DNA of 13,056 bases from Candidatus Aminicenantota bacterium (GTDB taxonomy: Bacteria; Acidobacteriota; Aminicenantia; UBA2199), in NCBI GenBank assembly GCA_026393775.1, contig JAPKZM010000320.1, positions 1 to 13,056 of the forward strand, in the 5' to 3' direction. A program made the position numbers and the translations under genes. Under the pieces are notes generated by a model. It had not been told where the DNA came from, made no database searches, and saw only the letters and a list, made by a program, of their open reading frames with translations. Numbering within the stretch: position 1 is the stretch's first letter; each line of letters opens with the position of its first letter. Of this stretch, positions 1 through 6,709 are shown in pieces.

Positions 1-11
1 CTGAAAAGGAA

Positions 12-23
12 GCGGGCGCCCGC
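12..23 (-). terminator. Possible weak terminator after the LolA-like gene
   Basis: A perfect 12-base palindrome (GCGGGCGCCCGC) begins just past the TGA stop of the LolA-like gene. On the minus strand it is followed by the pyrimidine-rich TTCCTTTTC. The arms are short and the loop would be only 2-4 nt, so it is a poor intrinsic terminator by itself. Its place at the end of a long operon is the main support. Confidence 0.3.
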
Positions 24-24
24 G

Positions 25-783
25 TCACTTGCGCAGCGACGCTTTGGAGAACAGGGAGTCGGGGATGGCGGCATCGAACTCGATGTCGCGGATGACGAAC
101 TCGGTCCCCTCTCCCTCGCTCAGCGCATCCTTGAAGCGCGCGCGGTCGGGGACCCAGCGGCCGCCCAGTCGGCGCACGCTCTCGACCGTGGTGATCTTGA
201 GCAGCTTGCCGCTGCGGGCGAAGCGCTCCTCCTTCAGGACGGTATAGCGCTCACGATCCACCCAGATCCGCCGCTGCGGATACGCAGCGTCCGCCTTTTT
301 CGCTTCCAGGCTCATTAGCCAGCATGGGCGTTCCAGAAGTGTTTCTTCGCCGTTGATCGTGGCAACGTGGTTGCCCAGCAGGGTTGGGTCCTCCAGCATG
401 TCCTCGTAGGAGAGGTCGGAGCCCATGACCGATTGGCGCAGCATGTGGCCGGCGATAAGGATGATGCGGTCGCTGGCCGGGTAATAGGTCCACAGCTGAT
501 CACCCAGCTTCAGCATCTTCGTCCCCTGCTCGCGCGGCGGGTCCAGGTACTCGGAGAACGACTTATCCGTCCCCTGGATCCAGGACTTGACACGCAGGGT
601 GCGGCTGCCGCGGCGGCCGTGGATGATCATCTCCGATATGATGACCTTGTTGCCCGAGACCCGGTTTTCGTCGATCTTCTTCAGGATGCCTTCGGCGTTC
701 GCCGCCTGCGCCCCGGGCAGAAGCGCACCAACGGCCAGAGCGAGACCAATGAAAGGGAGGAACAGTGCTGCCGGTTTTTTCAT
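25..783 (-). CDS. LolA-like outer-membrane lipoprotein-sorting protein
   Basis: Predicted 252-residue exported protein. Residues 1-23 form a Sec signal peptide (MKK, a hydrophobic run, then AQA as likely signal peptidase I site). The mature part resembles the LolA-like 'outer membrane lipoprotein-sorting protein' family, which has a half-barrel fold that shields acyl chains in the periplasm. Supporting segments are GTKMLKLGDQLWTYYP and MLRQSVMGSDLSYEDM, both typical of that family. The chosen ATG overlaps the stop of the upstream permease gene (ATGA, 780-783) and has AAGGAG at 792-797. The frame is open further upstream, but that stretch lies over the permease gene and lacks a signal peptide. 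It is the last gene of the barrel/ABC operon, so it probably carries lipid or lipoprotein handled by that ABC complex. The family is clear by motif; the substrate is inferred. Confidence 0.85.
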   Translation of the reverse strand: MKKPAALFLPFIGLALAVGALLPGAQAANAEGILKKIDENRVSGNKVIISEMIIHGRRGSRTLRVKSWIQGTDKSFSEYLDPPREQGTKMLKLGDQLWTYYPASDRIILIAGHMLRQSVMGSDLSYEDMLEDPTLLGNHVATINGEETLLERPCWLMSLEAKKADAAYPQRRIWVDRERYTVLKEERFARSGKLLKITTVESVRRLGGRWVPDRARFKDALSEGEGTEFVIRDIEFDAAIPDSLFSKASLRK

Positions 784-2054
784 GCTTCCAGCTCCTTGAG
801 CAGCCGCGATGTCTGTCGTTTGTATATCGCCCGGCCCGCCGTGGCCGCGCCGAGCACGGTGGCGGCAACGCCCGGGATGAAGCCGATGTAGAACGCCGTT
901 CCGGTCACGCGGGCGTGAAAACGGGTCGTCATCAGCATGGAGGCGTTCCTCATCATGCCGCTGAAGTCGAAGCCGTGCTTTTGGACGTAGAACGCCAGAG
1001 CCAAGCCGAGGGTGGTGCCGATGATGGATCCGATCAGGCCGACAATGGCCGCCTCCGAAATCATGGAGCGGTACACGTGGCCCTTGGTCTCGCCCAGGGC
1101 CAGGCGCACGCCGGTCTCGCCGTAGCGGCGGATGTTGCCCATCAGGCCGGTGTTCCAAAGCACGATGAACATGGCGGTCAGGAAGATGGCCACAATCGCG
1201 CCCAACATGGCGTCCATCCAGCCTAGCAACTGGCTCATGCCGCTCAAATGCAGCAGGGTGGCCATCTGCGGGGCGAAGGGATCCGTTGATGCGTGGTACA
1301 AGTTATTGAAACGTTCGCTTTCCCGCTCGGCTTTTTCCCTGTCATAGAACCCGGCACGAAAGAAACCGACGATCTCGCCAGCGGCGTCATCCATATCCAG
1401 CAGGGCGCGGATCGTGGATATATCGGCGATCATCATGCTGCGATCCATGGCCGGCGCACCGAAGCGGAAGGTGCCGGCGACGGTGAAGTTGGCCGTGGCC
1501 ATGCCGCCGTACATGGTGCTGGCAATCAGGGTGACGGTCGCGCCGGGACCGATCCCCAGGTTGGCGGCGAATTCGTCCGCCAGCAGGACTTCGCCTTTTT
1601 TTTGCGGCAGGACGCCTCTGACCAGCGCCAGTTCGAGGTTCAGGATGGACTTCTCAGGCGACGCGGTGGAGAACAGGTCAAACGCCAGGCCGCCCACCGG
1701 CCCCTGGGCGCGGGTTTCCCCCTTTTTGTCGGGAACGTCCAGCAGGCCGGCGAAGTGAATGCGCGGCGTCCAGGCGAAAGCGGGAAAATCGCGGCGCAAA
1801 CGCTCCAGGATTCCCCCAACCCCGGTCAAGGCCAGGTCGTTGGGCAGCTGGTCGGCTTCGGCCGCGTAGGCCCGGCTCATGATCGCGACATGACCGGAGC
1901 CGAGGCGGGCGTTGGTCTGCAGGAAGTTGTCCTCGAAACCCTTGATCCAGGAAAAAAGGACGACGGTCAGCATGACGCCGAAGATCACGGTCAGGAGCGG
2001 GAACAAACTCCGTGAGCGGTCGCGCCACAGTCCCAGGCTGAGGAAGCGGATCAT
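780..2054 (-). CDS. ABC transporter permease, FtsX/MacB (LolC/E) type
   Basis: A 424-residue inner-membrane permease with the layout of the MacB/LolC/LolE class: one N-terminal transmembrane helix (about 17-37), a large periplasmic MacB-like core (about 40-275), then three helices (about 281-301, 331-356 and 386-406). The cytoplasmic stretch RRYGETGVRLALGETKGHVYR (308-329) is the FtsX-type coupling segment that contacts the ATPase. Such permeases do not pump across the membrane; they transmit ATP-driven movement to the periplasm, as in lipoprotein extraction. The ATG overlaps the previous permease's stop as ATGA (2051-2054), with GGGAGG at 2060-2065. It probably forms a heterodimer with the permease encoded just upstream. 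Function within the class (lipoprotein release or another envelope substrate) cannot be read from sequence. Confidence 0.88.
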   Translation of the reverse strand: MIRFLSLGLWRDRSRSLFPLLTVIFGVMLTVVLFSWIKGFEDNFLQTNARLGSGHVAIMSRAYAAEADQLPNDLALTGVGGILERLRRDFPAFAWTPRIHFAGLLDVPDKKGETRAQGPVGGLAFDLFSTASPEKSILNLELALVRGVLPQKKGEVLLADEFAANLGIGPGATVTLIASTMYGGMATANFTVAGTFRFGAPAMDRSMMIADISTIRALLDMDDAAGEIVGFFRAGFYDREKAERESERFNNLYHASTDPFAPQMATLLHLSGMSQLLGWMDAMLGAIVAIFLTAMFIVLWNTGLMGNIRRYGETGVRLALGETKGHVYRSMISEAAIVGLIGSIIGTTLGLALAFYVQKHGFDFSGMMRNASMLMTTRFHARVTGTAFYIGFIPGVAATVLGAATAGRAIYKRQTSRLLKELEA

Positions 2055-3226
2055 GACATCCTCCCGCGCAGGGCGTCGGTGGGCTTCAGGCGGGCGATGC
2101 GCCGCGTGGGCATGATGCTGACGATGGTCGTTACCACCATGGCGATCAGGATGATGCTGAAGGTGAGTCCGGCGCTGTAGACCGGGTATATTCTTTCGCC
2201 GATTGAAATCCCCATGTCCTCGGTGCCGGCGGGAACGGCAAAGCCGGCCCGGGCCTGCAACCAGAGCAGCGGCAGGCCGTACAATGCTCCCAGGATCACG
2301 GCCAAAACTCCGTGCAGGGCGCCCTCCAGGGTGAAGAGGCGGATGACCTGGCCGCGGGTGAAGCCCAGGGCGACCAGGGTGCCGATCTCGCGGCGGCGGC
2401 GGAAGATGGCCAGCACCTGGGTGTCGAAAATGGCCAGCATGCCCAGCGACAGGAAAATAATCAGGAAGACGACGCGGCCGTAACTCTTGGTTTTGACCAG
2501 CTCGCGCAGGTCACGCATCAGGTAGTCGCTGTCGCGGAAAATCCACCCCGGCAGCGAACCGGGGGGCGGCGTTCCCGGAGCCAGCACCACCAGGGTCGCC
2601 TGGCCCGGCAGGCGCGCCATGGCCTGCAGCTTCGCCAGCGGCAGCCAGACCTGGTTGTTGTCGATGGTGGAAACGGTGGTCTTCATGATGTGGGTGACCG
2701 TGGCGTCCTGGGCGTTGAAGGCCCCCCTCGGCTCGCGCCAGCGCAGCGTGATCACCTCGCCAGAAGTGAGACCGATCGCCCGGGCCATGCGTTCGCCGAT
2801 CAGGATCGGCAGTTCCGCTGCGGCATTGTCGGCAAGGGAAGCGGTCGCGAAGTTCAGTATCCCCTGGCCGGGGTCGATGCCCTTGAGCAGCAATGAGCGC
2901 ATGCGGCCGTGCGGGTAAATGCTTCCCTGGACCACCAGGATGGCGGTCGCTTTTTTGTTATCCACCAGCTCCTGCAGGGCGGGGGGCAGCGGCGCGTGCG
3001 CGTCCTCCAGGGTCAAGGGATCGTAGGGATCGTAGCGCTCATGCCAGAATTGACCGCCGCCGTACTCGATGGCCTGCGAAGCTTGGGCCGCCTGCTCGTC
3101 CATGCCGGACACCAACCCCTGGTTCCATGTCGCCGCCACCAGGCCGATGGAGATGATCAGGGCGTTGAGCCAGGCGCGGATGCCGGTGCCGATGATATTG
3201 CGCAGGGCCAGGCGCAGGATCGTCAT
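2051..3226 (-). CDS. ABC transporter permease, FtsX/MacB (LolC/E) type
   Basis: A 391-residue permease, the first of an adjacent pair. Helices are predicted at about 19-39, 251-271, 300-322 and 350-373, with a periplasmic domain between the first two. The FtsX hallmark RRRREIGTLVALGFTRGQVI (276-295) and the closing PTRRIARLKPTDALRG (373-388) are both present. Length and topology match LolC/LolE/MacB-class subunits. AAGGGAG at 3234-3240 precedes the ATG by 7 nt. The stop codon of the upstream ATPase gene is 2 nt away and the downstream permease overlaps by 4 nt, so translation is probably coupled. It contains a PPPG motif (220-223), a sequence type that usually needs elongation factor P. The two permeases differ clearly from each other, so a heterodimer is more likely than a homodimer. 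Confidence 0.88.
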   Translation of the reverse strand: MTILRLALRNIIGTGIRAWLNALIISIGLVAATWNQGLVSGMDEQAAQASQAIEYGGGQFWHERYDPYDPLTLEDAHAPLPPALQELVDNKKATAILVVQGSIYPHGRMRSLLLKGIDPGQGILNFATASLADNAAAELPILIGERMARAIGLTSGEVITLRWREPRGAFNAQDATVTHIMKTTVSTIDNNQVWLPLAKLQAMARLPGQATLVVLAPGTPPPGSLPGWIFRDSDYLMRDLRELVKTKSYGRVVFLIIFLSLGMLAIFDTQVLAIFRRRREIGTLVALGFTRGQVIRLFTLEGALHGVLAVILGALYGLPLLWLQARAGFAVPAGTEDMGISIGERIYPVYSAGLTFSIILIAMVVTTIVSIMPTRRIARLKPTDALRGRMS

Positions 3227-3228
3227 GG

Positions 3229-3945
3229 TTAGACTCCCTTGCCGGCCGGGGAAGGGAATGTCTCGTCCTTCGCCACCCGGCCGTCGACCAACGTGATCTT
3301 GCGCCGCAGGTAGCCGATCACCTTTTCGTCGTGGGTGGCAAACAGGAAGGAGGTGCCCAGTTCGCGGTTCAGTTTTTCCATTGTCTGCAGGATGTGGTGG
3401 GAATTCTCGGCGTCCAGGTTGGCCGTGGGTTCGTCGGCCAGAAGCAGCGGCGGACGCTTGACCATGGCCCGGGCGATGGCGATGCGCTGGCTTTCCCCGC
3501 CCGACAGCTGCGACGGCCGCGAGCGCCCCCGGTCAGCCAGCCCGACCCACTCCAGGGCCTCCATGACCATTTTTTTTCGCTGCCCGGCCGGGGTTTTCAG
3601 CAGCAGCAGCGGGAATTCCACGTTTTCATAGGCTGTGTAGACCGGCAAGAGGTTGAAGGTCTGGAAAATGAAACCGATGGAATGGTTGCGTAATTCGGCC
3701 GCTTCGCGGTGAGACAGCTTCTCGATCCGGCGCCCCAGCACTTCGGCGCCGCCGGAGGTGGGAGAGTCCAGGGAGCCAATGATGTTGAGCAGGGTGGTTT
3801 TTCCCGAACCGCTCGGCCCGACCAGACCGGAGAACTCGCCAGCCCCGAAAACGAGGCTGACGTTGTTCAGGGCCGTAATCTGGGACAATCCCATCGGGTA
3901 CGTCTTCACCAGGTTTTCCGTCCGGATCAGATGGTTGCCGGTCAT
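3229..3945 (-). CDS. ABC transporter ATP-binding protein, LolD/MacB type
   Basis: A 238-residue ATPase with every motif needed for ATP hydrolysis: Walker A GPSGSGKT (43-50), Q-loop Gln95, signature LSGGESQ (147-153), Walker B LLLADEP (167-173), D-loop NLD (176-178) and switch His205. The alternation ENLVKTYPMG near the N-terminus and the signature fit the LolD/MacB/YbbA group, which pairs with FtsX-type permeases. GGAGGT at 3951-3956 lies 5 nt before the ATG. The gene precedes two such permeases and the LolA-like protein on the same strand, so it should power that complex from the cytoplasmic face. A separate promoter candidate lies directly upstream (3967-3996). The C-terminal tail after about 224 is short and not conserved. 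Confidence 0.93.
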   Translation of the reverse strand: MTGNHLIRTENLVKTYPMGLSQITALNNVSLVFGAGEFSGLVGPSGSGKTTLLNIIGSLDSPTSGGAEVLGRRIEKLSHREAAELRNHSIGFIFQTFNLLPVYTAYENVEFPLLLLKTPAGQRKKMVMEALEWVGLADRGRSRPSQLSGGESQRIAIARAMVKRPPLLLADEPTANLDAENSHHILQTMEKLNRELGTSFLFATHDEKVIGYLRRKITLVDGRVAKDETFPSPAGKGV

Positions 3946-3966
3946 GTGCCACCTCCGCGATGAATC

Positions 3967-3996
3967 ATTATACTAAATGTTGCATATGGCCATCAA
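3967..3996 (-). promoter_or_regulatory. Candidate internal sigma70-type promoter for the ABC/LolA-like genes
   Basis: On the minus strand, TTGATG (3991-3996) and a perfect TATAAT (3967-3972) are separated by 18 bases. The -35 lies in the last codons of the barrel gene and the -10 directly follows that gene's stop codon. Transcription would start near 3960, leaving a short leader that holds the GGAGGT site of the ATPase gene. This could let the ABC/LolA-like genes be expressed without the tRNA/rsmA part. It is a consensus match only. Confidence 0.5.
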
Positions 3997-5103
3997 CTGG
4001 AAGCCCCTGCCGCCGAACATGGCGCTCCCCGACGGCGCACGGCCGGTCTGCATCAACCTGGGATTCCAGAACAGCATCAGGTTGAACTGCCAGTGGTCGG
4101 TTGTCCGCCGCCAACCGGCGAAGGTGTACAGCCGCCGCGTCTGCCAGTCATAATATTCGATGGCGTTCAGGCCGTCCAGCAGGCCGATGGGGTAGCGAAC
4201 GAGCAGGGTCGATATCGCGGTCGCGTCGCCGCCGCTTCCGAACATTGACGGCGTATATCCGGAAAAGAATTGCTCGGCCAGGAGGTAGAGCCCGTTCCCC
4301 AGCTTGAATGTATAGTCGATGCCGGCGGTCAGCGACCGCTGCCAAGCGAGCGCGGTCGCCGGATCGTCACGGTGGACGAAGGCCGTCTCGACCCAGAGGC
4401 CGACCCCGATGTCCCATTTCCCGTCCAGGGCGAAGCGCTTTTCAGTTGGCCGGAAAGCCGTGGCATCGCTGCCGGGATCCAGGCAGCGTTGATGAACCGT
4501 CAGTCCGGCTTCGCCCGAAAACAGCGGCGCCTGGAACCGGGCGCCGAATTCCGGCGTGCGCCTTGCCGTCGGTAGCGTTTCCCAGCCCTTGGCCTCGTTA
4601 TTGCCGTAGAGCCCCCAGAGCCAGATATTGGCGTTGCTTTTAAAATAGTAGCGCAGCAGCAGCCCGTAGACGCCTTCGCTGACCTGCAGCGGGTCGCGGG
4701 GATCGAGGCTGTCGAACCACATCAGCGGGCGTATCAGAGTCGCTGATCCGAAATTGATCTTCTGCAGTCCCAGCCGCGCTTCGAACCGGGATGACGACAA
4801 GCGCAGCCACAGGCGATAGGGCTTGATGGCGCCATCGATGTCCGGAGACCTCCAGGAGGGGGCCACGCCCGTTGCGGACAGGTCAAGGGACAACTCGCTG
4901 TCCAGCTTCCAATCCTTGCCCAGGGCAACGGCCAGGGAAAGGTCGGGCTCGTAGCGCAGCGCCAAGCGCGGGATGGAGGGCTTGTCGTCGTTCAACGAGA
5001 ACCAGGCGCTGAGCTGCTGCTTCCATTCCGTTTCCGTCGCGAACAGTGCGCCGCCCAGCCGGGCAATCAGCGCGAGGGCGAGGCAAAGGCCGCGGATTCT
5101 CAT
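3973..5103 (-). CDS. Predicted beta-barrel outer-membrane protein, function unknown
   Basis: A 376-residue protein with a signal peptide (about 1-21, ending LGGALFA). It is rich in alternating hydrophobic/polar stretches ending in aromatic residues (RLWLRL, NIWLWGLYGN, GLWVETAFV, HWQFNLMLFW), as expected for a transmembrane beta-barrel. A recognisable block, LQKINFGSATLIRPLMWFD followed by DPRDPLQ and then EGVYG, occurs in several uncharacterised porin-like proteins. The start chosen overlaps the rsmA stop by 4 nt (ATGA, 5100-5103). There is no clear Shine-Dalgarno site, so translation is probably coupled to rsmA. The frame is open further upstream but there it only shadows rsmA. Neighbours (ABC motor, paired permeases, LolA-like carrier) suggest it is the outer-membrane end or client of that system. 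It does not end in the usual terminal Phe; the last residues are MAICNI. Confidence 0.72.
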   Translation of the reverse strand: MRIRGLCLALALIARLGGALFATETEWKQQLSAWFSLNDDKPSIPRLALRYEPDLSLAVALGKDWKLDSELSLDLSATGVAPSWRSPDIDGAIKPYRLWLRLSSSRFEARLGLQKINFGSATLIRPLMWFDSLDPRDPLQVSEGVYGLLLRYYFKSNANIWLWGLYGNNEAKGWETLPTARRTPEFGARFQAPLFSGEAGLTVHQRCLDPGSDATAFRPTEKRFALDGKWDIGVGLWVETAFVHRDDPATALAWQRSLTAGIDYTFKLGNGLYLLAEQFFSGYTPSMFGSGGDATAISTLLVRYPIGLLDGLNAIEYYDWQTRRLYTFAGWRRTTDHWQFNLMLFWNPRLMQTGRAPSGSAMFGGRGFQLMAICNI

Positions 5104-5897
5104 GGACGGCGATCCGGCGCGCTTTTTTTCAAGGCCGCGAATAGCGCTGCAAAACGCTCCGCCGGCAGCTGCTCGGCGCGGGCCCGGTCGGGAATTCCGC
5201 AGGCACCGGCGGCGGCCGCCAGTTCCTGTTTTTCGAAATGGGGTGCCAGGTTGTTGAGGAGTGTTTTGCGGCGTTCGCCGAAGCACAGCCTGACGAAGGG
5301 GTAAAATTCAGCGGCGGCCGGAAGGAACGGTGAAAGGTTGGGGCGGATGGCAAGAACGGTCGAGGTGACCTTCGGGGCCGGCTGGAAAGCGCCCGCCGGC
5401 ACGTTGAAACAGCGGCGGGTCTGGAAGAATGTCTGGAAAACGATCGACTGGGCGTTGTATTTTTTTTGGTTCTCCGCCGAGAGCAGCTTGTCGACGAAGT
5501 CCCGCTGCAGCATCACGACCGCTGCGCCAATTCTGGCGCGCTGGGCGATGAACCAGTCCAACAGTTCCTTGGAAATATAGTAGGGTAAATTGCCGATGAT
5601 GGCGACCTGTCCCTCAGGGTATAGGCCAGCCAGATCGGTCTCCAGAATATCTTTTTCCAGGACCTGTGTCCGGGCGCCGAAACGTTCGCGGAGCTCCCGG
5701 GCCAGGAAAGGATCGATCTCCACCAGGGTGATCCGCTCTGGCGGTATTTTTTCCAGCAGCAGCCCGCTCAGTATCCCCGGCCCCGCTCCGATCTCCAGCA
5801 CCGGCCCTGGCGCCTGCGGCAAAAAAACATCGATTATTTTGCTGGCGATGTTCTTGTCGTGCAGGAAATTCTGGCCGATCTTCGCAGCTTTAGCCAT
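5100..5897 (-). CDS. rsmA: 16S rRNA (adenine1518/1519-N6)-dimethyltransferase RsmA/KsgA
   Basis: A 265-residue SAM-dependent enzyme that dimethylates the two adjacent adenines in helix 45 of 16S rRNA during late small-subunit assembly. All family motifs are seen: GQNFL (8-12), SAM-binding EIGAGPG (35-41), acidic EID at 60-62, catalytic NLPYYIS (103-109), FQPAPKV (171-177) and the C-terminal RKTLLNNL (210-217). Length is usual for the family. The start at 5897 was chosen because MAKAAKIGQNFL matches the family N-terminus; the longer open frame runs into the upstream gene. It overlaps that gene by 8 nt and has no strong Shine-Dalgarno site, so coupled translation is likely. The 3' end overlaps the barrel gene. 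It carries an A8 run within the codons for QKK (about 5460-5467). Confidence 0.95.
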   Translation of the reverse strand: MAKAAKIGQNFLHDKNIASKIIDVFLPQAPGPVLEIGAGPGILSGLLLEKIPPERITLVEIDPFLARELRERFGARTQVLEKDILETDLAGLYPEGQVAIIGNLPYYISKELLDWFIAQRARIGAAVVMLQRDFVDKLLSAENQKKYNAQSIVFQTFFQTRRCFNVPAGAFQPAPKVTSTVLAIRPNLSPFLPAAAEFYPFVRLCFGERRKTLLNNLAPHFEKQELAAAAGACGIPDRARAEQLPAERFAALFAALKKSAPDRRP

Positions 5898-6546
5898 GGT
5901 CGATGCGGCTAACGATATAAGCGAAGGCGGCCGCGAATTCGCGCTGGAACTTTTGCTTTTCAACGAAGGGGCGGATCCCCGTCGGCTCGACCCGGTCGCT
6001 GAGCACCACCAGGGCGTGGAATGGTCTGCGCAGGAAGCAGCGCAAAGGGAATAATTCCATTTCCACGATGTCGGTGCGCAGCGATCGCTGCGTTGCCAGC
6101 CATCCCGGGGTCTCGCGCTGGATGATATCGACACTGACGCCGCTGACCACCGGGAACCGTGCCGGGGCGTCGCGGAAGACCTTGAGCGACAGCGAGCGCG
6201 AGCGGGAAAAACGCTTGAAAATCGAGCCGGGCCGGATCTCGCCCACCTGCAGCGCGGCCGGCTCCCTGAATTTAGGCTGGACCGCCCCGGCCGAGCCCAG
6301 GAAATATATCTCCTTGTCGGGCAGGCCGTCGACCAGAGCCAACAGGGTGAGCAGGTGGGGATAGCCGAGAAAGCCGCTGATCAGCGCCATATTTTCGAAC
6401 CAGAGCAAGGACGAATGCAGGAAGTCCTGCTGGCGCAAGGCTTGTTTTTGCAGGGAAGTGAAAAGGGACTTTTGCGAGAAATAGGGGACCAGGACCAAAG
6501 ATGGCGGCAGGGCGAACCGCCTGGGACGGAAAAGTGACGGGTTCAT
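5890..6546 (-). CDS. Divergent nucleoside phosphorylase/nucleosidase-fold protein
   Basis: A 218-residue cytoplasmic protein, not confidently assigned. Features recalling the PNP/UDP phosphorylase and MTA/SAH nucleosidase superfamily are visible: a strand-glycine segment KEIYFLGSAGA (78-88), a Met-Glu pair in TDIVEMELFPL (158-168) at the place of the ribose-binding 'DME' motif, and LVVLSDR (179-185) at the place of the catalytic 'SD' motif. The N-terminus (SLVLVPYFSQKS) departs from typical members. If active it might cleave SAH or 5'-methylthioadenosine, products connected with the next gene's SAM chemistry, but this is inference. The ATG lies 8 nt after the tRNA-Val 3' end and has no Shine-Dalgarno site (the leader would be TTTAAAAC). 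The 3' end overlaps rsmA by 8 nt. Confidence 0.62.
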   Translation of the reverse strand: MNPSLFRPRRFALPPSLVLVPYFSQKSLFTSLQKQALRQQDFLHSSLLWFENMALISGFLGYPHLLTLLALVDGLPDKEIYFLGSAGAVQPKFREPAALQVGEIRPGSIFKRFSRSRSLSLKVFRDAPARFPVVSGVSVDIIQRETPGWLATQRSLRTDIVEMELFPLRCFLRRPFHALVVLSDRVEPTGIRPFVEKQKFQREFAAAFAYIVSRIDHG

Positions 6547-6554
6547 GTTTTAAA

Positions 6555-6627
6555 TGGGCGATAGAGGATTTGAACCTCTGACTCCTACCGTGTGAAGGTA
6601 GTACTCTAGCCGCTGAGTTAATCGCCC
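6555..6627 (-). tRNA. tRNA-Val(CAC)
   Basis: The 73 bases fold into a full cloverleaf. The 7-bp acceptor is GGGCGAT/ATCGCCC with discriminator A73. The 4-bp D stem is ACTC/GAGT, the anticodon stem CTACC/GGTAG with loop TTCACAC, the variable loop 5 nt, and the T stem AGAGG/CCTCT with loop TTCAAAT. The anticodon after U33 is CAC, which reads the valine codon GUG; the 5' end GGGCGATTA and A73 fit valine tRNAs. The 3' CCA is not encoded, so it must be added by nucleotidyltransferase. Position 10 is A (pairing with U25) instead of the near-universal G10. A promoter lies directly upstream, and a protein gene starts 8 nt downstream on the same strand. Confidence 0.95.
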
Positions 6628-6635
6628 AGGGCGCC

Positions 6636-6664
6636 ATTATAAGATGAATTCGTCCACCGGTCAA
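6636..6664 (-). promoter_or_regulatory. Sigma70-type promoter for tRNA-Val and the downstream operon
   Basis: On the minus strand, TTGACC (6659-6664), a 17-base spacer and a perfect TATAAT (6636-6641). The predicted start is near 6629, only about 2 nt before the mature tRNA 5' end, so very little 5' trimming would be needed. No terminator is seen between the tRNA and the next gene. Confidence 0.75.
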
Positions 6665-6671
6665 GCCTGCC

Positions 6672-6700
6672 TTGACTTGGAAGAATCTTTCACTTAGAAT
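6672..6700 (+). promoter_or_regulatory. Sigma70-type promoter for lepB
   Basis: TTGACT (6672-6677), a 17-base spacer and TAGAAT (6695-6700). The predicted start near 6707 lies about 3 nt before the lepB ATG at 6710, with no room for a Shine-Dalgarno site. The -35 is 7 bp from the -35 of the divergent tRNA promoter, so polymerase footprints would overlap. Confidence 0.7.
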
Positions 6701-6709
6701 GCGCTCATC

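Noticed and set aside
367..891. Plus-strand ORF of 174 codons opposite the LolA-like gene
   Set aside because: No ribosome site or motif; opposite strand to a gene with signal peptide and family motifs within a tight operon.
1293..2015. Plus-strand ORF of 240 codons opposite the permease gene
   Set aside because: Shadow frame: Gly/Gln/Asp-rich, no hydrophobic segments or known motif, opposite an intact FtsX-type permease.
5898..6134. Longer rsmA start
   Set aside because: The added residues overlie the phosphorylase-like gene and do not resemble the RsmA N-terminus, which begins shortly before GQNFL.
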